Assembly: GCA_013399855.1 (NCBI GenBank)
Contig: VXAY01000768.1
Span: 1 to 64,000 of the forward strand
Origin: Oxyruncus cristatus
Taxonomy: Eukaryota; Chordata; Aves; Passeriformes; Cotingidae
DNA length: 64,000 nucleotides
Direction of reading: 5' to 3'
Position 1 is the stretch's first letter; the number at the start of each line of letters is the position of its first letter. Positions 1 through 11,953 of the stretch are shown here, piece after piece. A program made the position numbers and the translations under genes. The notes under the pieces were generated by a model that was given only the letters and a program-made list of their open reading frames with translations, was not told where the DNA came from and did not search any database.

Positions 1-126
1 CAAGGACTGGGGAGCTCTTTGTCTGGCGCGAGCTGGGAGTTCCCCAACGTTGCAATAAATACCTTTGCTGTTACAAGGCTAAAAACTCTGTCTCTAAACA
101 GTTTTATTGCGCCTTTTTGGGCTTCA
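1..126 (+). mobile_element. 3' end of an ERV LTR, cut by the window edge
   Basis: This reads like the R-U5 end of an endogenous retroviral LTR. A polyadenylation signal AATAAA lies at 54-59, followed by a T-rich stretch, and the block stops at ...GGGCTTCA (126), giving the canonical CA end. The sequence is more GC-rich than the anonymous DNA after it. The 5' part and its target-site duplication lie outside the window, so I cannot tell a solo LTR from the 3' LTR of a provirus. The class is not resolved. It is non-coding and nothing indicates activity. Confidence 0.5.
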
Positions 127-2639
127 TTGTGACAAAGAAACAATCTGATAAAATATACTTTAACTTTTCATAATTGAGAGGGACAAAGAGTAGTCCATTT
201 CGCAAAAAAAAAATAATTCTTTAGAGACCATTCTGCACTGAGATCCACAGTCCTGTCCAGTGATGTCTGAATTAACTCTTCACCAGAAAATGTATGTCAG
301 AACGGCTCTTTATTTGCACTAATCAGCTGAAATTGTTGTCCAATAGCCAACCACGGCTGGAGAGAAAAATAAAAGAAAATGTATTGTTGATGCAGGCCTT
401 GGATTAGTGGTTGCCTTTCAAGTATCAAAACATTTATTTTATTCTTCAGAAGTTGAATTTGAAAGACAAAATACAATAATGGAAGCTGTTAGTATGTTGA
501 CAGTACTACACATCATATTAATCTATCTCGTAAGAAGTTGTCCAGAAGTAGGAATAGAATATACTGTTGAAAGTATAGGAATATCCTAGGATGCTTAGCT
601 ATGTTTCCCAAATTGAAATTTAATCATCACTCAGATGCTTATCTGCCTATGGAGAACTCACCAGGTATGACAATGGTTTACTATGTGTCAGCAGTTATAT
701 TAAGTAGTATTCACTCTAAGGCTATCATGGAGATGCTGTGGCAAAAATGTCATGACGATATTTTCCTTAATGTTTTGAGGTTTTCTGACAGAATCCAAAA
801 TCACTTAAAGATAGACATCATATGGAAACAAATCTATGAGCCTGGCATATAAACGAATCTGAGTATTCTTGAAGGCACCAGCCTTCAGCAAGTGAAACAC
901 TTACTATTGTCATTCATGAATTTGGTCTAAAAGTAGTGTTTAGTCTAGATGCAGTAGAACATACGTTTCACTTTAGCACACCTACAAATCTATTTTATAT
1001 GTTCTTCTTGCACCTCAGATATGAAATGTTAAAATAAAAATATTACTGTTTACAACAAACAGTAATTATTGGTTTATTTACTCAGCTTTTGATTAAAAAC
1101 AAACCCAAAGAAATCCAACTACTGTAATTCTTTCTGTAGTACTATATTCCTTAGGATTTCAAGGTAGAGCAGATTGATCTTGCTGTAACACAAATCTTGT
1201 GTGCCTTATGAGTGGAAACCTTCTGCTACAAAAACTCTGATGGGAAATAAATAATGTGGAACATGCACGTGACATTTTACAAGGTCACTTTTTCAGCCCG
1301 TTACTATAATTTAAAAGGTAATTCCTTCACTCTTGCCCATTCATTGCTGTTTGGGTATTTCAAATGTTCTCACACGTGAAATTAAATCTCATTTGCCCTT
1401 TATTTGGAAAGAAAAAACAAAGGAAAAATAATAGCAATATACTAGAATTGTCAAAACTGATTCTTGTAGTACACACACTTAGATAAGTCAGTGGTAAATC
1501 CAAAGTAGTCTATACAGCGTTACTTGTATAAGCAATGTGTTGTCAATTAAATAAAAACTAGAAACATGTTTTTCATCAATGTATGGTAGATATTTATCAA
1601 AAATTATTCAAAAAATGAAAAATAAAGTGCTATTGATTCTCTTTTAGGCAAGATTTATGTCTTGACAAGAAAATCTGAATCTTAGTATTTGATAATGCTT
1701 CCAGTGAACTGTACATGAAAGAACACACCCTAGCTGAAGAAGCAACCTAGCTTTCCTTCGCAAGTGACTATCAACCACTACATTTCAGATATTAAAAGCC
1801 AAGTAAATAAAAGTTATATATAAAATTAACATTTTTTTTTTTTACATCTAGTCAACCCAATATTCATACTTATGTGGTACCAAGTCACAGCAGCTAAAGA
1901 AAAGGACAACAACCTTGCTATATACTTTTATTTCCTGTGGAATACACTCCTTGAATAAGCAAAACAGCAGACATTCGTTATTTCTCCTTAATTTCATTCT
2001 GAAGACTTAGTTGCATCTTGACAACTGCAAATGATAATAAATTTTACTATAATAAATCTACAGAAGAAGCACTAAACATAGTTGATTCGCATCCATTTAC
2101 AAACATAAGAACAATATGACATTGGATTTGGGATCATTAATTAGAAGATACACTTGGAATTTCATTTAGTGGTCACTAATGGAGTATGCATATTGAATAT
2201 GCATACTCCAAATCCATATGAATATGGATTTTGCATTTGCCTCTATTCTCTATCTTTCACCTGCTGAGAAACAGACAATTATTCTGCTGAATGGCCATGG
2301 TTTGACCTGCAGTCTCCTCGAATGTCATTACTAATAGATGTTTTCAGTTGTATTGGCAGAAACAGTCCCTAAATAACAGCAACATGCATAGATCAGTTTC
2401 AGGGCAGTCTACCTGTTTGAGTCTTTGTTTGTAGACAGTGATTTGAAAATTTCTAAAGAAAATCCATTTCTCCCACTGCTTTCCTGTGATATCTCTCTGC
2501 TCTGCATTTTCCTACCTGTTTGGAACATCAGGCTCATTGTATTTGCTTTTCTGACTTTTAAATAAACCTATTAGATGAAGCTAGTGCTTGAAAAAAGTAT
2601 TAGACAACTCTATTTAATCACACAGTCTTAATAACAAAC
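127..2639. other. Anonymous AT-rich DNA without a supported gene
   Basis: I see no gene here. Two short open frames (407-589 and 601-852, 60 and 83 codons) have no recognisable domain and a composition like the flanks. A 10-bp inverted repeat with a 5-nt loop lies at 1042-1066. The notable structure is the palindrome pair at 2181-2231. Confidence 0.6.
2181..2231. repeat. Two abutting perfect palindromes
   Basis: The first palindrome, 2181-2209, has perfect 14-bp arms around a single central G (arm GGAGTATGCATATT). It is followed with no gap by a second, 2210-2231, with 10-bp arms (AAATCCATAT) and a 2-nt loop. Both are AT-rich and could extrude as a double hairpin. I see no transposon ends, promoter or coding sequence attached, so the function is unknown. 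Confidence 0.85.
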
Positions 2640-3560
2640 ACAGAAAAAATGCAAACAGAAGTGTGTCTTGGGCCGATATCTCAGGCGCAGGAACTAGTCT
2701 AGAAAAGATATCCCCAACCAGGGTAAAAGGCAAAAGCGCACAAAAATGCTCATCATAATTTCCCTAACTGTATCAACAGAAACCAGGTCTTTCTGGAGGT
2801 TTGTAGCAAATGAGTGGTTTAGACTACTGAAAGAATCACCAGCAAAGATTCCAGCAGAAGAAGGTTTGAAAAAGTGAGACAAAGTTGGATGTCAAGGTTC
2901 ACTCTGTTTCTTACTATGCAGATAAAACACACAAAGGAAAACTGGCTAACAATTAGTCTAAAAAGATTCACACAGAGACCACGGGTGCAAAAGGATAAGG
3001 GTGCAAAAGGGTTAGGCATGAAAAGAGGTAAGGGAGACCTTCCTGTGGAGCCACAAGGTTCAGAGTGGACCACCTTGCCAACTCAGCCTCAAATATGACA
3101 AACGATTTAGGTCTAAAGGATTTAGCAGCACTTAATCATAACAATGTCTAATCAACACAACAATAGCAGTACCTAACTGAATAATCTAACACAAAAAAAC
3201 CCCAATAGGATTTTCTGTAAACACGACAACTTAACTGTAAATCTAATTATGAATCTAACTTTATAAATCTAAAATACTCATGTTTTGCATGATCACATAC
3301 AGACACAAAGAAGTACATATAGAGTTATATTCCTGTGAAAAACTCCCCCTGAGTTCAACAAAATACTTAAATCAGAATGGCTTTGCATCTTCTCAACAGG
3401 CAAGGACTGAGCCTTGAGAAGCCAGAGCATCGGCCCGGGCTCTGTCATCAGCCTTCAGTGATGGTCCTCTGAATATCACAAAATTGAGAGATCATGAGCT
3501 CTGAGAGGTTTTCCCCTTAGAACACTCTTCTGTGGCCCAGTAGAGTTCAAAGAGCCTTGC
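2640..3560. mobile_element. Probable degenerate ERV-like (LTR/leader) block
   Basis: This stretch has higher and patchier GC than its flanks. Its wording resembles avian ERV-type dispersed repeats that I recognise only loosely, for example near 2950-3080 and the GC-rich part near 3400-3460. Near 2988-3010 a short phrase (GGTGCAAAAGG) is directly repeated. Open frames on both strands (2694-3098) are short and match nothing I know. No terminal TG/CA pair or target-site duplication could be placed, so boundaries, orientation and class are open. It could instead be an unrelated low-copy sequence. Confidence 0.35.
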
Positions 3561-5686
3561 TTAGAAATGCTGGTCATAGAGTTGCAAGATGTTTGATGTT
3601 AGTCAACAGTAAATATCCACCCTGGTCACAGTTAAGGTCAGTACTTACTGGAATTTTCCTTGAAAAGTCTAATAACAATAATATTATCATGTAACATACA
3701 AAAATCTACTGATTACATTTTGTCCCTAATGAGGTCAATGATAACAATCTTAGTCTTTTCACCCATGGTTTAAAAAATATTATAAAGTTGGTATGAAGGT
3801 CAAGCTCTGGAATGACAAGTGTGTATCACACTTGCCCAACTCAGCAAGATCAAGAAGGAATCTGAAAAGGATTGCTTTTGAAAATCCTAGATCAAAATGG
3901 CATGGGAAAGTTTAGGAATATGTTAATAAGAATTTTCATTTCTCACTGTTTTAAGTACCAAAAAGTACCAAATACCCAATGTCAGTTCAAAATTATTGAT
4001 GCAATTAATGCAAATTATTGACCCAAATTATTGGGTCAAATGCAAATTGTTTGACCCAAAAAAACTTAAGAAGGCAAGTTTTTTAGCATTATTCCCCCTA
4101 ATATTATCAGATTTGATTTTTATACTCCTCATACATATATATTTCAGTTAAATTTAATATAAATTTTAAATTCAGACAGGAAAAGCCTATACACTTTAGA
4201 ATTTTACAGAGTAAGTACAGAGGTTTTCTGACAAGAGTTTAAACTGTAAACAAATAACTTTGATTCTCATCATAGCATATTCACTTCTAACCAGAAACAA
4301 CATTAAAAAATCAAAACAAAGCAAAGCAAACATTAGACAAGGGCAGGGGGGCCTGGGAAAACGAAGAAACTGAAATGTGCTGTGTTCTACTGTGCAGGAT
4401 TTGTGAGATTCCATCAGTAGTAAAGGAGAGCAAAATTTGTAGCTGCCATTGAAATGTTGATATCAATACTCCTGAAGGTAACTGTCTTCCATTTTATTGT
4501 TCCAACATTCTCACTTTATTGTCTCTTTTGTGTTCACAAGAAAAAGTGTAAAGTAAAATGCGAACAGGTAAGGCTTTGATTATGCATGGAAACAAACTAG
4601 GTAAAAAAATGATAGCACCTTTTTTTCATAACAACTAATCAGGGAAAATCCTTCCACAGTCAAAAAAGTAAAGAGTAAAAAAATAAATAGAGAATATTTC
4701 AAGTAGTCTTTGGGGACAGGAACCTCCCCTCCCTCAACAACCAAAAAGATTCTGTTGTGATGAAATTTATCTCTTCTTACTGATATACTAGAACTGACAA
4801 GACAAGGGAGAGAGAAGTTTGTGCTTTAAATTAAAGCTTATTCCCCAGTGTGCAAAAGACCCTGCATAGTCTATTAAAGTAATTCAGAATAATTCTTCCT
4901 ACTATGAAGTAAACCTGGACTGCCACTAGTAAATGTCAGTATTGCACTTGACTACCCTTATCAAGAGGCGCATCACTGAGTGGTGAAGAGATATACAGTA
5001 ACTATTTTTTTTTTTTAATAACAAGTCACTAGAAGACAAAATTAGGGTCCTTTTTAAAGGTAATTTATAATTACAAGAAATCAGTAATTGAAAGTCTAAG
5101 AAAAGGAACCCTGGTACAGATCCAGGTCCATGTGAACAGACAGATACAAATGAGTTTATAGTTAATTAAAAAACCAAAGGTGTAAAAGGAAATAATTTAT
5201 ATTTCTTCTTTCATAGGAATCCCCATCAAAGTCAAACCCACAGTTATAATATGTATAACATGTAGTTTGGTGCTTGTGGTACATCATTTATTTAAAATTC
5301 AGGATTAAATGGTGAGAAAATCACATGATCTATTCCATGAGATTCTCTACAGCAGAGATTTTAAAACTAGTCCAAATAAAATAAAAAGGAACAGTTTAAC
5401 TTAAGACTTAACGTGATTAGATTTTAGAAGATATTAGACAAAATAAATGGTTTATTTAAACATGCAAGGAAAGGGCTAATCTAGAACCTGCAAAGATTCC
5501 CTCCTTTGTTATTTTTGCTTTCTCCAGTATCAAATCTAGTTTTTATAGATTTATGTTTCAGGCTGATCTGGCAATACACACGCACAAAAAGGAAGAATCT
5601 CTAATATAAGGACAATTTCCACTTAGATAGATAGGTGGAACAGTTAGTTATCAAAGTTAATTGCTGTTTCTGTTTAATTTATCTTT
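3561..5686. other. Anonymous AT-rich DNA without a supported gene
   Basis: No gene is seen. A 9-bp inverted repeat TTGACCCAA / TTGGGTCAA with a 4-nt loop lies at 4018-4039, and a further direct copy of the arm is at 4051-4059. The only listed-size open frame (4196-4414, minus) has no recognisable motif. Confidence 0.6.
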
Positions 5687-5760
5687 GACCTTGAGACTTG
5701 ACTGTGGATATGTAAAATCTAAGGACCTTGAGACTTTACTGTGGATATATAAACTCTAAG
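5687..5760 (+). repeat. 37-bp tandem duplication
   Basis: Two adjacent 37-bp units (5687-5723 and 5724-5760) both begin GACCTTGAGACTT and end TCTAAG. They differ at only a few positions, so this is a fairly recent local duplication in non-coding DNA. Confidence 0.85.
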
Positions 5761-8700
5761 GAGCTCTTGACTTCTATGTGAAACTTGTCCAGAGTTCCAT
5801 ATTGGCATCATAATCCATGGATATTGCCAGGGCTTGGCTCTTGTCATTTCTCCTCATCCATCCATCTCCTGTTAAGCCATCATGGGCAAGCGTACTGAGT
5901 TGAAAGGAAGATGAAGTATTATGCACTTTCTTCAGTGATTGTGGAAGACCCATAAACTGAGGCTACCAAAGATCCCTTGTAGAGACTCCAGACTTAGACC
6001 ACTGGCTGGCATCTACCTGAGGGCTCATGGAGCCAAGGATACCAGCCACAGACTAGTGAAGGCACACAGCAGTTGCTAAAGTAGCTTGATGTTACTCTAC
6101 CCAGCATAAACTAGAAAATTCCAAAACATTTAAGAAAGGGTAAGAAGAAAACCCAAAAGGCAAAAAGCTGCTAATATCTCAAGTCTTTAACAGAATAACT
6201 TTAAGAATAAAGGAAAAGAGTTTAAAATGTATGGCATTTGATATCAATAATACAACTCAGGTTCCTCATTTCTTAGGAACACTTAATGAACACGCATTCA
6301 ATTAGGCTTTGATAATATGAAGGCTGAAAGCATGAGATTCTTTAAATTCAACACAACTTACCTACAAGTTTGTGTAGTTCTATAGTCTTGCTGCCAGCTC
6401 TTTTCCTTTCTTTTCTTGTGACTAATTTGGGTTTCTTTTTCTTACTTTCTAAGGACCAGGAAGCAGGCCATTAGAGATGTATCTTGTCTCTGTGACATGT
6501 ACACTATAGCTACGGACAGATGTAACTTGAATTAGGCCAGGATAGTGCAGGTGTCTAAAAATCACAGCAAATTGATGGAGAAATGCTACTGGGATTTTAG
6601 CAATGGAATAAAAGTCCTAAATTTATTCTTCTTAGATGATCTTTGCTTAAAAAAATATTCTAAAATGTTCACAATTCAATAAGATATTATCTTTAACTTA
6701 CCTTGAAAGGAGAAATCATATAGAAATCTATATTTTTCTGTTTATTTCCAATAGTGAATGAGACATAAGGAGAACATGTGCTCTGTGATCAGTTCCAAGG
6801 CTCTCTTTTGTGAATGTATGGAATTTTTTGCAAAAAACATTACTTGTTATAAATAATTTAAAAAAGAAATAGTCATCATTGGAATATTTTCCATCTTCAT
6901 TCTATGGTGGCTCTAGGTCTCTTGTCCTAGTTAGATCAACCCAGGTATTCCCATAGTAAACCCATCAGTTGTGCTGTACAAAAGCACTTTGCAAACCTCC
7001 CTTAATTGCTTTTGTAAATGTCACACCTTTCTGCAGAGTATCTTGTTACCTAAAGCAAATGTTGCATTTTGATCAGTCATGCTTTACTCACTGCAAATTT
7101 CAATGAGCTTATGGCTGTTAGACTGTGAAAATATTTTTGTCCTCAGTTCTTGCAGAGTGTTGTTAAGAAAGGTAGGAATACACCATTTGTTCATTAAACC
7201 AACTGGGAGGCTGGTGATTGTTTACAGAAGTATTTCAATATCATTACTGTGTTTTGAACTTCTGTCCATTAAAAGCCTGTAAGATAGCAATTAAGAAACA
7301 GTAGCATCTGCAAAGTGCTTTCTCTTCCTTACCGCTTCCTTACCACTGGCATTTCAATTCAAGAAGAGCAAACCATCTTTTCAATTTCAGTTCGCACAGC
7401 AATGTCTGGAAAATATTTATCCATTTGGAGTGTCTGATGTATCAAGAAGTCATCTTTTTGCTTAACAAACCACAATTATTAATGAACCAAGACGATGTCT
7501 CTGTCTTGATTATGTTTATGCTTTTGGATAGTTCCTTATTTAGCTACTTCTTCATTTATCAAAGGTAGTAATGAATTAACTTCATACTGTCTGGTGAAAT
7601 TTCATGCTGTCTAATGAAACACAGCAAGGACACTGTTCTCAATAAAACCATTGACTCAATTAGTGTAGCACCTATGGCAAAGCTCACACAAGTTCATGGC
7701 TTCTGTCCTGCACTGTGGCTGTAGGCAGCATCTATGGCAGAGATCTTTTTTCTTAGACACTGATGGAAGGGGGAAAGGAACTATCACAGGAATAGTGTTT
7801 TGAATGGTCCTTTGTGTATTTTGGTATTGAGACAGGGAAATGTGTCACTGTTCATTGAAGTGTCGCTGCTCATTGAAGTTTCACTGCTCATTCAGTTAAT
7901 TTGTGCTTTCTTCCAATTTAATCAAAGTTCCATTTAAAGGCAGAATAGATCTTGAAATTCCCTCTTCTCATTTATACAAGATACATTTTCTTCTAAGCAT
8001 CTATTAATTATATTTTGCTATATAGTTTCTCCAAGCAATATAAGACACAATTTTATAGCAAAAGTAATTTTTAAGTATTTAATCAGATTCAACATTTGTA
8101 ATCTTTCAGTTCCTATAGGCATAGAGGGTCAAAATCATACAGAAGCATTTGAAATCCTTAATTACTAATTTGCTTGTGATGTTTGTCAGTGAAATCACAG
8201 TTAAAAGAAGAACCATTGGGATAGCGAGTTCACTTTCACAGAAATAACAAAAATTACTGATATTATGAGATATTCTGTTTGTTACTTACAATTGCCACTG
8301 AAAATACGATATAAAATAGAATTTGGAAGACGAAAAAAAAATGGAAGTAAACTTAAATAGAGTAATGGCTATTATGGTAGTTTTTATAGATTCAAAACCT
8401 GAAAACATTTTTCTGTGTCAATTTTAAATAATGTTCCAAAATGGTTTATTTTCATATTTATTTTTTTGCTATTATCTGCATTTAAAAATAAAAAGTCAGT
8501 CAGTGTCCTGGAAATATTTAAATGAGAACTTTTAAACATTTCAAGATATTTCTGTAGTTTTTCAAAAGGAAAATTTCACTACACCAAACATTTGGGATTT
8601 TTTTTTTATTTCCAGTGAGACTGACTATTTTAATTTCTGATTTTATTTCATTTTTGTCAAATCACACTTTAGTAAAACAAACAAAAAAAATATTTAAAGA

Positions 8701-11412
8701 TGTTAACTTTACTTTATTCTATTTTAATACCCTGAAAAGTAAATGCTTAAACTTGAAACATGATGAAAAATTGTGAAAATAAACATATATTATACTATAT
8801 TACTCTATGTCCTGCTACCAATGGAAAAAACAATTGACTACCATTTTCACACCAAATATATATTTTGCAAGATATATTTATATCATATAGTCTACTGAAC
8901 ATTTCTGTGTGAAATGTATGCCAATGTTTGCCTTTCTACCTATTTATATACATTTTTGGTTTTATATTTAGCATATTTTCACATGTATTTCTCATACTAT
9001 AACATTCTACCTACATACAATGTGTTGTAATTTCTTATTTTTAGGTGACTGATAATAAGGCTTTCTGAAGTAAATTCAGTTACTTAACTTATCCATTTAA
9101 TATATTTGCATGTTACTTTCAGGAAGTTTCATGAGGCAACATTTTTACCATTGAGACTTTTCCAGTAACAGAGTTTGTAAATTTTCACATATATCTTGTT
9201 TTATATGTTTTCTAACAATTCTTAAATGCAAACATTCCATTATATAAATATCAGAGCTTAGTATAGGCAAGTTTCTTCATTTTGCCTGCACTATTTGGTT
9301 ATTTTGATTTTTACTGCAGGTTATGTTTCTGTTCAATTATTATTTTTTTCCTGACTGCCTCATGGCTTATACAGGTACTGCATTTTACTGGAGTGGCTTT
9401 CAGGTTATTGGTTTGAAAGACTTGTGGTATTTGCTCATAAATACCTGTCCTTTCTAGAGTGTCTTGCACTTCCCTTCCCTCTTCACTGTAATTCTGGCTT
9501 TGTCTCCCAACCATGTGTTCTGAGACTTTCCTTCAAATTCCTTTTTTTTTCTTTTTTTTTTTTTGGTAAATCTCATTACTTTTCTCTTTTTATTTATTCC
9601 TATTCTCTACTTTCTCTGGAAATTCACTTCAGTGACAACGTGTCCCAGACCTGAAAGCAAAACAAACTAGTACTTGTGCATTATTTTAAGAAGGCCTGTA
9701 GTGACAATCAGGGGAAAACCAGCAGTCCCCACACAGTGGTTTTACTCATCTCCTTTAATAATTTGTTTCAGTTCAAGTGTAATTTTTATGTATCTTGAAG
9801 AACCTTTTTAAATCAAATACACAAATCCTGAGCAGTTCCTTTCATTCACCTCAATATAAAATTCAGTGAAATGCTTGAGGATGGTCTTCAGCATTAGCAA
9901 TATTTTATAACAGGTAATAGTTTTATATCTCAGGTTTGGAGCTTGTTTTTAAAAACAAGTGAAATACAAGTAGCCAAAGATGATGAAAAGGATGATGAAA
10001 TGGTAACTTTATTCTTGGTAACAACAATATTCTACCCACGGCACACAAAGCTGAATTTATGGCACAAAGGCCATAATGGCTCTTTTTCATAAATTATTAG
10101 TGGGAGGTTTGTAGCACCTTTATACCATATGTTACTGGCTCAATGCAATCACCAGAAGCCAGTAAGTCGCTTTCGTGAATATATTTTTCTGAAACTACAA
10201 TTAAGACCAGAATTCTCCTAATGTTTGAAGCTATGATTGAAGGTAGGACAGCTGAAAGGGATAAAGGTTCCTTGGTGCATGGACAGAATTTTGTAGGTGA
10301 TGACAACTTAGGTAAGCCAAAAAGTAACTAATTCTTTGGACAGAGGCAACAAAGAGAAGGGGCAAAGAGTACAACTATTGCAATGCTTTGGCTAGTGAGA
10401 AGCATCTGAGGGTCCTTCAGACACTTATGTTTCTAAAATTCTTTCAGAAAATTCCATTCTCTTGCCAAAGATTTCCTGGCAGCTTCACCTGATGGGAACC
10501 TCAGTTGCAGACCCAGCTGCATACTGATTACATGGAATAAAAGTACATATGCTACTATTACTGCATAAGGATACAATATATGCAACAGTCTAACACATAA
10601 ACAAAGAACCCCAAACACTAACAAATCAAATATGAATTTAGCATTATGTAAGATTCATATCTTATAGATGAAAAAAAATAATACATAAACTAAAAATGTA
10701 TGTTCCTTTGACTACTTTAAAGTCTGAGAGTCTCAGCAATAGATAATGTGTCATAAAATCTCATGACACATTTATAGGGGTTTTTTTCCAAAGTTTATTT
10801 TCAAAAATATTCTAATAGTATATTTAATATTTCTACTCAGAAACATACAATGAGCACATTCTTCGATATACTAGGGGAACATGATTTTTTTTTCGTTATA
10901 CAGTTATGACAGAAGAACTGAAACAGTTTTTGATTTATGTTTTGCAATCAATTCTTGAAACTAAAACTACTTAAATCTCCATTTTTCGGAAAAAAATCCC
11001 GAAACTTTAGATTTTAAAAACTGAAGCAAGGAAGTAACAAATACTTTGATTTTATTATTTCTTTTCTGGTTTTTGTATTTTATTTGTTTGTTTACTAGCA
11101 GTTTCATGGTTCTAGGTTCAAGAAAACTAACAAAGACTTGGATAGATGTGAAGTAATTTTATGACAAAAAAGTTATAATAATATAATAATATATATATAC
11201 TAGTAATTGTGATGTCTAATTACTGTATATTAAGTTAACAGCCAGCAGGATCAAAGGGATCAAAGTGAAGTAGCTGCATTAAGGCACATTTACTGCAAAC
11301 TCCTTCCCACCCTCTTGTCCTTCCTATCCTTTACATCGGGGTGAAAAGTTTGTGATTGTTTAAGTACCTCTGAGTAGACAACGTCATACACAAGAATAGG
11401 CACATAAAAATG
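5761..11412. other. Anonymous AT-rich DNA with small tandem duplications
   Basis: No gene is supported. About 18-bp units are repeated three times at 7843-7895 (each containing CACTG or CGCTG followed by CTCATT or TTCATT). A roughly 20-bp unit occurs twice near 7581-7619. An inverted repeat with 10-bp arms AATGTGTCAT / ATGACACATT is at 10745-10772. An ATG at 5882 starts a frame that stops after ten codons. AT dinucleotide tracts occur near 11180-11200. Confidence 0.55.
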
Positions 11413-11461
11413 CATACACACACACACACACATACACAAATGTGCAAGTGTGCACACACAC
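11413..11461 (+). repeat. Imperfect (CA)n microsatellite
   Basis: The tract alternates C and A with interruptions such as CATACACAAATGTGCAAG. It lies immediately upstream of the tRNA-derived SINE. Its minus-strand reading gives a cysteine/valine-rich open frame that is an artefact. Confidence 0.9.
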
Positions 11462-11597
11462 ACGTTGCTCAGCTGGTTAGGCCATGGTGCTAAAAATGCC
11501 AACATTGTGTGTGATCCCCCGTCTGGGCCATTCACTTAAGAATTGGACCTGATCCTTGTGGGTCTCTCCCAGCTCAGATTGTTCTGTGTGTGATTCC
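11462..11597 (+). mobile_element. tRNA-Ile/CR1 composite SINE (TguSINE1-like)
   Basis: The first ~72 nt fold and read like a decayed isoleucine tRNA. An A-box-like TTGCTCAGCTGG lies at 11465-11476, an anticodon-arm region GGTGCTAAAAATGCC follows, and a B-box-like TGTGTGATCCC lies near 11508-11518, with GGGCCA closing the acceptor end. The tail (about 11535-11597) contains TTGGACCTGATCCTTGTGGG and resembles the 3' end of the CR1 at 48724-49536 in this window, which has TGGACTCGATGATCCTTGTG. This hybrid of a Pol III tRNA promoter and a CR1 3' tail, mobilised in trans by CR1, is the design of passerine TguSINE1. The anticodon loop is mutated and the element is short, so it is not a working tRNA gene. 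Confidence 0.85.
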
Positions 11598-11798
11598 TTG
11601 TGCATGATTTTCCTGCATCTCGTGGCTCTGAGATTAAATTATAGAAAGTGAACTGAGCACCATAGTTTAAAGGCAGCCTAAACTATCAGTTACAAGTACG
11701 AATTATTCCATTAATCTCAATGAGGTACTAACATCCAGAAGGATTGATACCTGAATAAATTGTAGCTACCTTTGGATGATTTTCTCTAGATAGACAGT

Positions 11799-11953
11799 AC
11801 AATAAAAAACCCAAACCAAAACAAAACAAAACCACTAAAAAATAAACAAATAAAAACCCCAAAAAAACAAACCAAACCAACCAACCAAACAACAACAACA
11901 ACAAAAACCAACAAAAAAAACCCCAAAACAACCAACCAACAAACCAACCCCAC
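11799..11953 (+). repeat. A/C-only low-complexity tract
   Basis: About 155 nt contain no G and only four T on the plus strand. The tract is made of AAAC, AACC, CAACAA and CCCCA units. It reads as a spurious Trp/Phe/Leu-rich hydrophobic frame on the minus strand (11728-11967), which should not be called a membrane protein. Confidence 0.9.

Noticed and set aside
5882..6170. Possible processed pseudogene beginning ATGGGCAAGCG
   Set aside because: The frame stops after ten codons and no reading of the following sequence matched a protein family I know.
7843..7895. Three 18-bp units considered as a CRISPR-like array
   Set aside because: The units are directly tandem with no spacers and the genome is avian.
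11462..11535. Possible tRNA-Ile gene
   Set aside because: The anticodon loop and several stem positions are mutated and it is fused to a CR1-like tail; this is a SINE head.
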